Below are positions 49,783-58,706 of a DNA stretch of 64,000 nt, piece after piece. A program made the position numbers and the translations under genes. The notes below the pieces were generated by a model. That model made no database searches, was not told the origin of the DNA, and saw only the letters and a program-made list of their open reading frames with translations. Position 1 is the stretch's first letter. Each line of letters begins with the position of its first letter. The DNA comes from DTPU01 sp963827855 (lineage in GTDB: Bacteria > Planctomycetota > Phycisphaerae > Sedimentisphaerales > Anaerobacaceae). The stretch lies in NCBI GenBank assembly GCA_963827855.1, contig CAWHBY010000004.1, positions 62,001-126,000 of the forward strand, in the 5' to 3' direction.

Positions 49783-50931
49783 TTATCGTACGACAAGCAT
49801 CTCCTGCACTATGCTCGCCACCTCTGCGGAGGCGTCTCTATGGGCAAGGGGGGCAGTTATGGCTACCAGATCATGGCTTAGCCTCGTCAGGGCGCCGGCG
49901 TCGGCCAGCAGGCTGGAGGCCCTTGCCACTATGGGGTCTACGGAGGTGAAATAGGGCATGAACTCGGCTACTAACTCTTTGTCTGCAATAAGGTTAGCCA
50001 GGCTGAAAAAGCGGGTGCGCACCAGCCACCTACCCACGATGTGCCAGAGGAACCGGTTGGTCTGGTACATCACGATCATCGGGCAGCCAGCAGCCGCGAC
50101 CTCGAGCGTGGCACTTCCGCTTGCCACAAGGGCAAAGTCCGCGTTGGATGCGGTCCGGTAAACTGAATCGACCGAGTACTCGCAGTGGAAGCCAGGCTCC
50201 TCGGTCGCCCTCAGTTGGTGTTTCCGCCTCTCATTGACCGCCACCGCCATGAACTGAATGTCCGGGTATCTGTCGCGGAGCCGCAAGGCGACCTGCTGCA
50301 TAGGTCTCCAGAGGGTCTCTATCTCTGCAGTCCGTGAGCCGGGCAGGATCACGAGCTTCAACGCCCGCTTGTGCAGGTCGGAGTAGGTCCTTGCGTTCTT
50401 GGAGAGGTCCTGGCCTACGGCGTCCAGCAGGGGGTTGCCCACAAAGGTCGCGTGGATGCCCCGCTGCCTGAACCATTGCTCCTCAAAAGGCAGGATACAG
50501 CAGAGCCGGTCACAGTGGCGGCGAAGTTTGCCGATCCTCCATTCCCCCCAGGCCCACAGTTGTGGCGCCACGTAGAACAGGGTCCTTATGCCGGCCTTCT
50601 TGGCCGCCTTTGCGACGTGGAAGTTGAAGGACGGGGAATCGCACACGATGACAAGGTCGGGCCGATCCTCTCGGAAGGCCCGCTTGATCCGTCCAAGCAG
50701 ACGCCAGTAGTGGGCAACCTCTTTGACGGACTTGTGGCCCATGGCCGCCCTGTGGGTCGTATCCTCGAGGAGCTGGCACCCGGCTGCAGCCATCTTGTGG
50801 CCGCCTATGCCGAAAAACGCGGCGTCGACTGCGCGGGCCTTGAAGGCCGTGATCAGATTCGCGCAGTGGACGTCCGCGCTCGGCTCGGCGGCACTGATGA
50901 AGACTCGGTACTCTGCATCTGGCGTAGGCAT
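49783..50931 (-). CDS. lpxB: Lipid-A-disaccharide synthase
   Basis: The 382-residue protein matches LpxB in length and motifs: FISAAEPSADVHCANLI at the N-terminus, FFGIGGHKMAAAGCQLL, VIVCDSPSFNFHVAKAAKK, YVAPQLWAWGEWR and LVASGSATLEVAAAGCPMIV in the UDP-binding C-terminal half. The enzyme condenses UDP-diacylglucosamine with lipid X to make the lipid A disaccharide at the inner membrane. Its presence implies an LPS-type outer membrane, compatible with Planctomycetota. It stands alone, ~45 bp upstream of a leftward Hsp20 gene end. Confidence 0.95.
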   Translation of the reverse strand: MPTPDAEYRVFISAAEPSADVHCANLITAFKARAVDAAFFGIGGHKMAAAGCQLLEDTTHRAAMGHKSVKEVAHYWRLLGRIKRAFREDRPDLVIVCDSPSFNFHVAKAAKKAGIRTLFYVAPQLWAWGEWRIGKLRRHCDRLCCILPFEEQWFRQRGIHATFVGNPLLDAVGQDLSKNARTYSDLHKRALKLVILPGSRTAEIETLWRPMQQVALRLRDRYPDIQFMAVAVNERRKHQLRATEEPGFHCEYSVDSVYRTASNADFALVASGSATLEVAAAGCPMIVMYQTNRFLWHIVGRWLVRTRFFSLANLIADKELVAEFMPYFTSVDPIVARASSLLADAGALTRLSHDLVAITAPLAHRDASAEVASIVQEMLVVR

Positions 50932-50975
50932 AGCCGTCGTATTCTACCCGAATCCCACGCCCGGGAAAGCAGGTA

Positions 50976-51371
50976 CTATACGCTGCTGGCAATCTGGATC
51001 TTCTTGGGCTTGGCCTTCTCAGGCTTGGGGATTCGGATCGTCAGCACGCCTGCCTGCATCTCGGCCCTGATGCCATCCACCTCGACGTCTTCGGTCAGCG
51101 TGAACTGCCTCTGGTAGTCGCCGATGCGGGTTTCTCGATAGACGCACTGGCCCGGTTGCTCCTGCCGGGCATGTCCCGTGACGGTCAGAAGGCCTTTGTC
51201 CACCGTGATGTCCGTCCGGTCCTTGGCGACACCCGGCATGTCGAACCTGAGAATCACCGAGTCTTGTGTCTCGAACACGTCTGTGGCAGGCCTGAAGAAC
51301 ACCGCCTCTTCCTGGGAAGCACGAACAACCTCAGCCTGATCCTTCTTGGTGAGAGTATCTTGAGCGGTCAT
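50976..51371 (-). CDS. Small heat-shock protein (Hsp20/alpha-crystallin)
   Basis: The protein has 131 residues. The alpha-crystallin domain spans about residues 28-120: TDVFETQDSVILRFDMPGVA, RTDITVDKGLLTVTG, and YQRQFTLTEDVEVDGIRAEM with AGVLTIRIPKPE at the end. Such ATP-independent chaperones hold unfolding proteins in large oligomers. RBS GAAGGAGG precedes the ATG. It is the second of two adjacent Hsp20 genes on the minus strand, 74 bp apart, and is likely induced by stress; no CIRCE element is visible. Confidence 0.93.
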   Translation of the reverse strand: MTAQDTLTKKDQAEVVRASQEEAVFFRPATDVFETQDSVILRFDMPGVAKDRTDITVDKGLLTVTGHARQEQPGQCVYRETRIGDYQRQFTLTEDVEVDGIRAEMQAGVLTIRIPKPEKAKPKKIQIASSV

Positions 51372-51445
51372 GGGAATAACCTCCTTCAGTAGTCAGGAGA
51401 CAGTAGTCAGTAGCCAGAATCAGAGACTCACAACTCACAGCTCAC

Positions 51446-51880
51446 CTAGGCCTTGATCTCAACCTTCCTGGGCCTGGTCTCTTCTGCCTTCTCCATCCGT
51501 ACGGTCAAGACGCCATCCGCGTAGTCGGCCTTGACCTTGTCGGGGTCGACGGCATTGGGCAGGGCGACAGTCCTGGCGAACTCGCCTGAGACTCGCTCCC
51601 TGCGGTAGTAGCGGTTACCCTCGGCCGCCTCCCGGTCTCGTTTCCCCCTGAGGGTCACGGTGTCGTGCAGGATGGTCACATCCAGGTCCTCGGGTTTCAG
51701 GCCTGGGATCTCCGCGACCATCACTGTGGCTTCGCCTTGGTCATAGATATTGATGGCCGGAAACGTCCCGCGAGGGACGCTGCGGATCTCAAGCGGCCTG
51801 CCCATGCCGCTGAGCATGCGATCCATCTCATCGAGGGTCTTGTCTACGTCGAAGAATGGCGACCATTGATCAAACCACAT
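51446..51880 (-). CDS. Small heat-shock protein (Hsp20/alpha-crystallin)
   Basis: The protein has 144 residues from ATG 51880, placed after AAAGGAGGTCAAC. The N-terminus MWFDQWSPFFDVDKTLDEMD is typical of Hsp20 proteins. The crystallin domain includes NIYDQGEATVMVAEIPGLKP, DVTILHDTVTLRGKRDRE, RVSGEFARTVALPNAVDPDK and ADYADGVLTVRMEK. It is first in a two-gene Hsp20 operon. The two proteins differ enough to suggest mixed oligomers or distinct substrates rather than recent duplication. Confidence 0.93.
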   Translation of the reverse strand: MWFDQWSPFFDVDKTLDEMDRMLSGMGRPLEIRSVPRGTFPAINIYDQGEATVMVAEIPGLKPEDLDVTILHDTVTLRGKRDREAAEGNRYYRRERVSGEFARTVALPNAVDPDKVKADYADGVLTVRMEKAEETRPRKVEIKA

Positions 51881-52295
51881 ATGTTGACCTCCTTTCGTGA
51901 CAATCCAGAACTGACAATCAACAACCAAGAATCCAGGATTCAGAAGCCAGAATGCGGAGTTCTGCATCCGGCCTCTTGCTCTTACTACCGAGCAAAGTGC
52001 GTGCCAGGTTGGAAGGTCGTGACAGGCCATGATGGAAGTGGTTTTTCCAAAAGAAGTTAGGAAGCGACAGCACGTCATGGGGATACGCAGTGGCTGTCAT
52101 TTGGGCAAGAGCGTGCGTTCACGGGCCCTGTCAGATTTGCACCCTGGTCCGCTATTGCCGCCACTGGAAAACCACGATACGATGAGCTGCCAGGTGGATT
52201 GTCGCTGGCCGGCTGGGGTGCGTGCTCAGTACCAGGGTGCGTCTCCTTCAGGCTGAGGAGTTCTTGCCAACGGGGTGCAGGGAAAGGGTAGAGCA
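51881..52295. other. Intergenic region between divergent genes
   Basis: About 415 bp. The left part (51900-51965) carries CAGAACTGACAATC/CCAGAATGCGGAG-type oligomers of the class seen at 9519 and 13290. I see no clear promoter boxes and no gene. Confidence 0.4.
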
Positions 52296-53573
52296 ATGAT
52301 GCGAGTGGATCGAATCACCAAGGTCGTGTTCTGGGCGTTGTTGTGGGTCTGCGTAGAGGGTGTCCTGGCTGTTGAGCCGCTCCTGACCCTTAGCGGAAGC
52401 GCGGGCAAGGCCTTGGCTTCACCCTGCGTGGCCTTCAATCCCGTCGATGGCTTGTTCCTGTCCGCCTATGAGTACCACTTCGCCACGGGTGACTGGGACA
52501 TCGACGGGCGGGTCGTGGACGCCAATGGCAGGCTCGTAGGAAGCAGCGGCATGGCCATTGCCTGGAACGGTACCATCGTGCAGCAGGAGCCGGACGTGGC
52601 CTACAATCCGCTCACTAATCAATTCCTCGTGGCCTATGCCCTGGAACCGGACAACTGGAAGATCAGTGCGTGTATCGTCTCCGGCAATGGGTCCCCGGGT
52701 CCCTTTGTCCCGATCGCCACGTCGACCTCCAGGGAGTATGATCCGGCCGTGGCTTGCGATCCTCTGACGGGCGAATACCTGGTCGCCTACGAGCGGGAGT
52801 CCCAGTCTGACAAGACCGGCCGGAGGGAGGTCTGGGTGCAGCGAGTGCGCAGCAACGGCGTCTTGATGGGCGACCCCAATCGGATGAGCACGTCTGGCGT
52901 GAACTGCACGGACTGTGCGGTGGCCTGCGCAGGGGGGCAATTCCTGGTCGTCTGGACCGAGCAGCAGTCCAGCGGCAAGGGCAAGATCATCGGACGATTC
53001 CTTCAGTCAGGCTATCCTTCCAAGATGAACTTCGTGTTCTCGCCGGCAAAGGACTCCATCCGGCCCTGCGTGGCATACAACGCGCTACGGGCAGAGTACC
53101 TGGTTGTGTTTCAGACCCGGACCAGCACAACCGCCTTCTGGACCATCGAGGGGGCTCGGATCAACACGCTGGGTGTCGTGCAGGACCCCTGCGCTATTGC
53201 GGCAGCGGCGGATGCGCACTGCAAGGCCCCGGATGTCGCGTGTACCCTGGCTGATGGCCAGTATGTGGTTGCCTGGGCCGAAGGCCGCCTGGATGATCCG
53301 TGTCCGTTGGCATCCCACCAGATCGTTGCGCAGAAGGTGGACGGCCAGGGCCTGCCTGTCGGTGCCCCGCTCGCGGTGTCTGCTGCGGCCAAGGATCAGC
53401 CCGCCAACGTGGGTGTCCCTGCGCCCGCCATTGCTGCTGGCCCTTGCGGGGCGGCCCTGATCGTGTGGGAGGGACAGACCGCTGCCGGCTCGTCGACCAC
53501 CTACTCCATCCTGGGCGCCCACGGGAGCTGGGCGTGCCCCTGTGCGTCGCAGGACGCCAACACCGTCAATTGA
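52296..53573 (+). CDS. Secreted beta-propeller-like repeat protein
   Basis: The protein has 425 residues. Start at ATG 52296 (a second ATG follows immediately). A signal peptide (VVFWALLWVCVEGVLAVE) is followed by about six repeats of ~60 residues built around PDVAYNPLTNQFLVAYALEP, VACDPLTGEYLVAYERE, VACAGGQFLVVWTEQ, VAYNALRAEYLVVFQTR and VACTLADGQYVVAWAEG. This periodicity suggests a beta-propeller. No catalytic residues are seen. It is likely exported and may bind surface ligands. It ends ~50 bp before uvrB. Confidence 0.72.
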   Translation: MMRVDRITKVVFWALLWVCVEGVLAVEPLLTLSGSAGKALASPCVAFNPVDGLFLSAYEYHFATGDWDIDGRVVDANGRLVGSSGMAIAWNGTIVQQEPDVAYNPLTNQFLVAYALEPDNWKISACIVSGNGSPGPFVPIATSTSREYDPAVACDPLTGEYLVAYERESQSDKTGRREVWVQRVRSNGVLMGDPNRMSTSGVNCTDCAVACAGGQFLVVWTEQQSSGKGKIIGRFLQSGYPSKMNFVFSPAKDSIRPCVAYNALRAEYLVVFQTRTSTTAFWTIEGARINTLGVVQDPCAIAAAADAHCKAPDVACTLADGQYVVAWAEGRLDDPCPLASHQIVAQKVDGQGLPVGAPLAVSAAAKDQPANVGVPAPAIAAGPCGAALIVWEGQTAAGSSTTYSILGAHGSWACPCASQDANTVN

Positions 53574-53625
53574 CGGGACCTCGTCGCGAGGTCGAATCCC
53601 CGTGAAATCCGCTGCGTGAGGCGAT

Positions 53626-55668
53626 ATGATACGCCTCATGGGTTCGTTTGTGCTCAACAACCGGTTCCAGCCTGCGGGCGACCAGCCTCAGGCGATTGAT
53701 CGCCTGACTGAAGGACTGCGGTCCGGAAAGCGGTTCCAGACCCTGATGGGTGTGACCGGCTCCGGAAAGACCTTCACCATGGCCAACGTGATTGCCAGGG
53801 CCGATGTGCCGGTCCTGGTGATCTCTCACAACAAGACCCTGGCGGCCCAGCTCTACGAGGAGTTCAAGGAGCTGTTCCCTGGCAACGCCGTCGAGTACTT
53901 CGTCAGCTACTACGACTACTACCAGCCTGAGGCCTATATCCCGCAGCGGGATATCTACATCGAGAAGGACGCCTCCAAGAACGCGGACCTGGACCGGCTG
54001 CGGCTCTCAGCGACGGCCAGCCTCTCCACCCGGCGGGACTGCGTCGTGGTGGCCTCGGTTTCCTGCATCTTCGGCCTGGGCTCGCCCGAGGACTACAAGG
54101 CCTCTGTGGTGGGGATCCGGGTGGGCGACGTCGTGGATCGAAACGACCTCCTGGGCCGGCTGGCGGACATCCAGTACAACCGAAACGACGTCGATTTCCA
54201 GCGGGGCACCTTCAGGGTCCGCGGCGACGTGGTGGAGCTGCATCCATCGTATGAGTCGTATGCAGTCCGGATCGAGTTCTTCGGCGACCGGGTGGACCAG
54301 ATCACCTACATCAATCCGGTCTCCGGCGAGGTCCTGGCCAGCGAAAAGCAGCTTTTTGTGTACCCGGCGCAGCACTACGTCATGCCCGCAGAACGGATCT
54401 CCGCGGCAGTGGGTGGAATCAAGGCCGAGCTGGAACAGCGGCTGGCCGAGTTCCGCAGCCAGGGCAAGCTCCTGGAGGCGCAGCGACTGCAGGCCCGTAC
54501 GCTGTATGACTGCGAGATGCTCGAAGAGGTCGGATACTGCAGCGGCATCGAGAACTACTCCAGGCACCTGGCGGGGCTTTCGCCGGGCTCCAGACCCTAC
54601 ACGCTGATCGACTACTTCCCCAAGGACTTCCTATTGTTCATCGATGAATCACACGCCACGATCCCGCAGGTCAAAGCGATGTGGGCGGGCGATCGGAGCC
54701 GCAAGGAGGTTCTGGTGGAGCACGGGTTTCGATTGCCCAGCGCGCTGGACAACCGGCCGCTGCGGTTCGAGGAATTCCGGCAGAGCTGGTCCGGGGCGGT
54801 CTTTGTCTCCGCCACACCGGGGCCGTTCGAGATGGAGCTCTGCAATCACGAGGTCGTGGAGCAGATCATCCGGCCGACCGGGCTGCTGGATCCCAGGATA
54901 CTGGTGCACCCGGCCGGCAATCAGGTGCCCCACCTGCTGGCGGAGATCGAGAAACGCGTCCAGGTCAAGGAGCGGGTGCTGGTGACCACGCTGACCAAGA
55001 AGATGGCCGAGGACCTCGCCGACTACGTGGCCAAGAAGGGCTTTCGATGCAAGTACCTGCACAGTGAGATCGATACGCTGGAGCGGATTGAGATCCTGCG
55101 GGACCTTCGCAACGGCGAGTTCGACGTGCTGGTCGGCGTGAACCTGCTCCGCGAAGGCCTTGATCTGCCCGAGGTCTCGGCCGTGGCCATCCTGGACGCA
55201 GACAAGGAGGGATTCCTGCGGAGCCAGACCTCCCTGATCCAGACTATCGGCAGGGCGGCGAGAAACGTCAACGCCACGGTGTTCCTGTACGCGGACGTCG
55301 TTACCGAGTCCATGCGGAAGGCGATGGATGAGACGAGCCGAAGACGGAAGATCCAGGAGCAATACAATCAGGAGCACGGGATCACCCCGCAGACCATCCA
55401 GAAGGAGGTCCGTGAGGGTCTGTCTGCCCAGATCAAGGCCCGCAAGACGGCTCGCGAGGCGATCCATCTCGATGACCGCGACTACGACAAGGTCACCCTG
55501 GCTGCCGAGATCGAGCGGGAGATGCTCGAGGCTGCGGAGGCCCTGGACTTCGAGCGGGCTGCGGAGTTGCGAGATCAGTTGAGGGAGCTCAAGGAGCTGC
55601 CGCAGTTGGTGATTGCCGGCTCCAAGCGAAAGAAGCGGGACTTCCTGGCGACCAAGAAGAAAGGTTGA
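53626..55668 (+). CDS. uvrB: Excinuclease ABC subunit B
   Basis: The protein has 680 residues, full length for UvrB. Helicase motif I is GVTGSGKTF; the beta-hairpin region has YDYYQPEAYIPQRDIYIEKD; motif II is LLFIDESHATIPQ; later motifs include FVSATPGPFE, VGVNLLREGLDLPEV and QTIGRAARN. The C-terminal UVR domain (LEAAEALDFERAAELRDQLR) binds UvrC. UvrB verifies DNA damage in nucleotide excision repair after loading by UvrA. Start at ATG 53626 or 53638. No LexA-type box was noticed upstream. No other uvr gene is nearby. Confidence 0.98.
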   Translation: MIRLMGSFVLNNRFQPAGDQPQAIDRLTEGLRSGKRFQTLMGVTGSGKTFTMANVIARADVPVLVISHNKTLAAQLYEEFKELFPGNAVEYFVSYYDYYQPEAYIPQRDIYIEKDASKNADLDRLRLSATASLSTRRDCVVVASVSCIFGLGSPEDYKASVVGIRVGDVVDRNDLLGRLADIQYNRNDVDFQRGTFRVRGDVVELHPSYESYAVRIEFFGDRVDQITYINPVSGEVLASEKQLFVYPAQHYVMPAERISAAVGGIKAELEQRLAEFRSQGKLLEAQRLQARTLYDCEMLEEVGYCSGIENYSRHLAGLSPGSRPYTLIDYFPKDFLLFIDESHATIPQVKAMWAGDRSRKEVLVEHGFRLPSALDNRPLRFEEFRQSWSGAVFVSATPGPFEMELCNHEVVEQIIRPTGLLDPRILVHPAGNQVPHLLAEIEKRVQVKERVLVTTLTKKMAEDLADYVAKKGFRCKYLHSEIDTLERIEILRDLRNGEFDVLVGVNLLREGLDLPEVSAVAILDADKEGFLRSQTSLIQTIGRAARNVNATVFLYADVVTESMRKAMDETSRRRKIQEQYNQEHGITPQTIQKEVREGLSAQIKARKTAREAIHLDDRDYDKVTLAAEIEREMLEAAEALDFERAAELRDQLRELKELPQLVIAGSKRKKRDFLATKKKG

Positions 55669-55811
55669 GGGCCGGGGCCTGGAAGAGAAGGCTTGCCGCG
55701 AATTGCTTTGACGCAGCGTAATCGATGGCGTACCATGCCACGATCCCGTGCTGATGGAGACTATGCCGGCACGTCACCCGCATCACGCGATTTGTGAGGA
55801 TGTGACCAACG

Positions 55812-56684
55812 ATGAAGAAGTTGAACATGGCTGAGGTCAGGCCGCTCATCGAGCTGGCCGTGGCCGAGGACCTGGGCACCGGTGATGTGACCAGTCAGGT
55901 GCTGTTCCCGGGGGACAGCCCCGCACAGGCCCACATCGTGTCCCGTGAGGAGATTGTGGTGTGCGGCATGGACCTGGCGGCTGAAGTGCTCCGCCGCTAC
56001 GATGAGAGACTGGTTCTTCACGTGGACATCCGGGACGGCAAGGCCGCCCACATTGGGAGCCGCCTGGGGACCGTGGAAGGCCCGCTGCGGCCCATGCTCA
56101 GCGCGGAGCGGGTGATGCTCAATTTCCTGCAGCGTCTCTCCGGAATTTCCAGCACGACCAACAAGTACGTGCAGGCCATACGGGGCACCCATGCCAAGGT
56201 CTATGACACCCGAAAGACCCTGCCTGGATGGCGGATCCTGGAGAAGTACGCAGTCCGGTGTGGCGGCGGAAACAACCACCGGCTGGGCCTGTACGACGGC
56301 ATCCTGATCAAGGACAACCATCTGGCAGAACTGGGCCGGGACTTCCGGGCGAGGCTGCGGAAGATCGTGAAAGAGGCCCTGGCGATCAAAGGGGTGAAGT
56401 TCATCGCCGTGGAAGTGGACCACGTGGACGACCAGCTCAACTACGTGCTGGATGTGCCCGGCATCGACATCATCCTGCTGGACAACATGGGGCAGTGGCA
56501 GCTTCAGCACGCAGTGGAGATGCGAAACCGCATGCGCGGCAAGGGCAGCAAGCCCTGGCTGGAGGCGTCCGGCAACATCACCCTGAACAACGTGGCTGCA
56601 GTGGCCAGATCAGGCGTGGACCGGATCGCCATCGGCGCGATCACGCATTCGGCCGGTATCGTGGATATCGGCCTCGACCGTTGA
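55812..56684 (+). CDS. nadC: Nicotinate-nucleotide pyrophosphorylase (carboxylating)
   Basis: The 290-residue protein matches NadC/QPRTase: LAVAEDLGTGDVTSQVLF at the N-terminus, MLNFLQRLSGISS, the TRKTLPGWRILEKYAVRCGG active-site strand, NNHRLGLYDGILIKDNH, and LEASGNITLNNVAAVARSGV near the end. It converts quinolinate and PRPP to nicotinate mononucleotide in de novo NAD synthesis. birA follows after 13 bp and the rhomboid gene overlaps birA, so these three form an operon. Confidence 0.97.
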   Translation: MKKLNMAEVRPLIELAVAEDLGTGDVTSQVLFPGDSPAQAHIVSREEIVVCGMDLAAEVLRRYDERLVLHVDIRDGKAAHIGSRLGTVEGPLRPMLSAERVMLNFLQRLSGISSTTNKYVQAIRGTHAKVYDTRKTLPGWRILEKYAVRCGGGNNHRLGLYDGILIKDNHLAELGRDFRARLRKIVKEALAIKGVKFIAVEVDHVDDQLNYVLDVPGIDIILLDNMGQWQLQHAVEMRNRMRGKGSKPWLEASGNITLNNVAAVARSGVDRIAIGAITHSAGIVDIGLDR

Positions 56685-56697
56685 CGGGTGTCCGTCT

Positions 56698-57561
56698 ATG
56701 ATGGGAAGAAACCCAGGACAAGTCCTGACCCTTCGAACCCAGGCTTTGATCTCAGATCGCCTGGATCCGGACGCCATTACGCTTGGCCTGCGGACAAACG
56801 CGATGGGCCTTCGGGTGAAGGTCTTCGATACGACGGCCAGCACGAATTCCGTGGCCGCCGAATATGCGCGGAATCCGGACAACCATGGCCTGGCCGTGCT
56901 CGCCGAATACCAGACCGCCGGACGAGGACGAGGGGGGCATCGCTGGGTCTCGGCCCGAGGCGACAGCCTGCTGGTCTCGATCGTCCTGACGCGGTGTGGT
57001 CTGGCGCCCGAGTTGCTGTCCTTGGCCGCCGCCGTAGCCCTGGCCGAGACGATCGGTCCGGCCGCGCGGATCAAGTGGCCCAATGACGTCCTCCTCTCAG
57101 GCAGGAAGGTGGCAGGCATCCTGGTGGAGACGACCGGTTTTGGCAGCCACAGGGCCGCAGTGGTGGGGATCGGCATCAACTGCCACCAAGGCCGGCCGGA
57201 CTTTCCGCCGGAACTGAGGGGCTCGGCCACCAGCATAGACCTGGAGACCGGGACCTTTGTGGATCGAAAGGGGCTGGCCCGGCGGCTGTTTGCAGTCCTT
57301 GAGGCCTGGCTGGACGAGGCGGCCCGTGATTCGACCTGTGTGGTGGAACGATGGCGCCAGGTGAGTATGCAGCCAGGCCAGCGGATCACGGTCGTCAGCG
57401 ACGGCCGGCAGTGCTCGGGCACGTGCCTGGGTGTGGACCCGCAGCATGGGTTGATCCTCCAGTTGGATCGCGGTGGCGTACGGATGTTCGACGCACGCCA
57501 CAGCCACCTTGTGGCGGATGCGGAGGACGCTGTTCCTCGTGAGGGCCCCATAGCCAGATGA
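56698..57561 (+). CDS. birA: Biotin--[acetyl-CoA-carboxylase] ligase
   Basis: The protein has 287 residues. The catalytic domain has TTASTNSVAAEYA, the biotin-binding AEYQTAGRGRGGHRWVSARG loop, KWPNDVLLSGRKVAGILVET and VVGIGINCHQ. A C-terminal SH3-like domain follows (ITVVSDGRQCSGTCLGVD). The N-terminus (~40 residues) is too short for the DNA-binding domain of bifunctional BirA, so it is a class I ligase without repressor function. It attaches biotin to the carboxyl carrier protein. A bioY transporter gene lies 3.3 kb downstream, separately transcribed. Confidence 0.95.
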   Translation: MMGRNPGQVLTLRTQALISDRLDPDAITLGLRTNAMGLRVKVFDTTASTNSVAAEYARNPDNHGLAVLAEYQTAGRGRGGHRWVSARGDSLLVSIVLTRCGLAPELLSLAAAVALAETIGPAARIKWPNDVLLSGRKVAGILVETTGFGSHRAAVVGIGINCHQGRPDFPPELRGSATSIDLETGTFVDRKGLARRLFAVLEAWLDEAARDSTCVVERWRQVSMQPGQRITVVSDGRQCSGTCLGVDPQHGLILQLDRGGVRMFDARHSHLVADAEDAVPREGPIAR

Positions 57562-58457
57562 GACAGATCGGTCGCATACAGGACAAGGTGCAGGCCAGAC
57601 GTCTGGCCGACTATCTCTATGGAGAAGGGATAGAGAACCAGGTTGATGCAGGCCCCGGCGGCGACTGGGAGATATGGGTTCACGATGACACAGCCATTGA
57701 GCGGGGTCGGACGATTCTTGAGCAGTTCCGCAGCCGTCCAGATGATCCGATCTATGCCGAGGCCAGTCGCATCGTCCAGCGAAAGAGAGACGAGGACGAG
57801 CGATCACAGACGCCCAAGCGAGCTCGCGTCATCGACGGCCGGACGATCTTCTACAGCCCGCCCGTGTCCATGGGTCTGGTGTCGATTAGTCTGATCGTGA
57901 TCAGCGTGGCCGCAGCGATCGTTACCCAGTTGGGCAGCAATGACAGGGCGGTCCAGCCCCTGAGCATCACCGAGTCCCGCCAGGAAGGCGACTACCTCGT
58001 ATGGAATGGGACCCTTCCTGAGATCCGCCACGGCCAGGTGTGGAGACTTTTCACGCCTATATTCCTCCACTTTGGCCTGCTACACATATTTTTCAACATG
58101 CTCTGGCTCAGGGACTTGGGCAGCATGATCGAGGGCAGAAAGGGGCGGCTGACATTGCTGTCCCTGGTCCTGGTCATTGCCGCGGTGTCCAATGTGGCCC
58201 AGTACCTGGGAACGGGGCCGAACTTCGGCGGCATGTCAGGGGTCGTGTACGGCCTCTTCGGCTACACGTGGATGCAGGGGAGGTTCAATCCCTCCTCCAA
58301 TCTGACCCTGGAGCCACAGACGGTGATCATGATGATCCTCTGGTTTGTGCTCTGCGTGGTGGGCGTGATCCCCAACGTGGCGAACCTGACCCACGCGGCA
58401 GGCCTGGCCGTGGGTGTGGTCTGGGGATACACGGCTGCGAGGTGGTCCAATCGCTAG
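57558..58457 (+). CDS. Rhomboid-family intramembrane serine protease
   Basis: The protein has 299 residues, with its start overlapping the birA stop (ATGA). An N-terminal cytoplasmic domain (residues 1-95) resembles the GlpG N-terminal fold (QARRLADYLYGEGIENQVDA). Six membrane helices follow. FLHFGLLHIFFNMLWL and GMSGVVYGLFGYTWM carry the His/Asn oxyanion site and the catalytic Ser of GxSG. NLTHAAGLAVGVVWG holds the catalytic His. It cleaves membrane proteins within the bilayer. The link to NAD and biotin genes is probably only positional. Confidence 0.93.
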   Translation: MRQIGRIQDKVQARRLADYLYGEGIENQVDAGPGGDWEIWVHDDTAIERGRTILEQFRSRPDDPIYAEASRIVQRKRDEDERSQTPKRARVIDGRTIFYSPPVSMGLVSISLIVISVAAAIVTQLGSNDRAVQPLSITESRQEGDYLVWNGTLPEIRHGQVWRLFTPIFLHFGLLHIFFNMLWLRDLGSMIEGRKGRLTLLSLVLVIAAVSNVAQYLGTGPNFGGMSGVVYGLFGYTWMQGRFNPSSNLTLEPQTVIMMILWFVLCVVGVIPNVANLTHAAGLAVGVVWGYTAARWSNR

Positions 58458-58706
58458 CCCGCATTTCCCACGAGGCTTTGGACGTCCGAGGCATAGGTGA
58501 AGTGGCGGGTGTGACTTGGGCCGATTGAAAGCCGGACGCATGAAGGACGGCCTGTTCTGATCGCGGCATGTTGACCGGATGCAAGGCCGCAGGTTCCGGT
58601 TGCCCGGAGGCGTACTCAGGGCGGTACGCTGAGGACAAACGGGACCGAGAACGCAGCAGCCGGGCAACAGGACCGCTCGGAACCAAAGGCTTGTGAGAAA
58701 TGCGGG

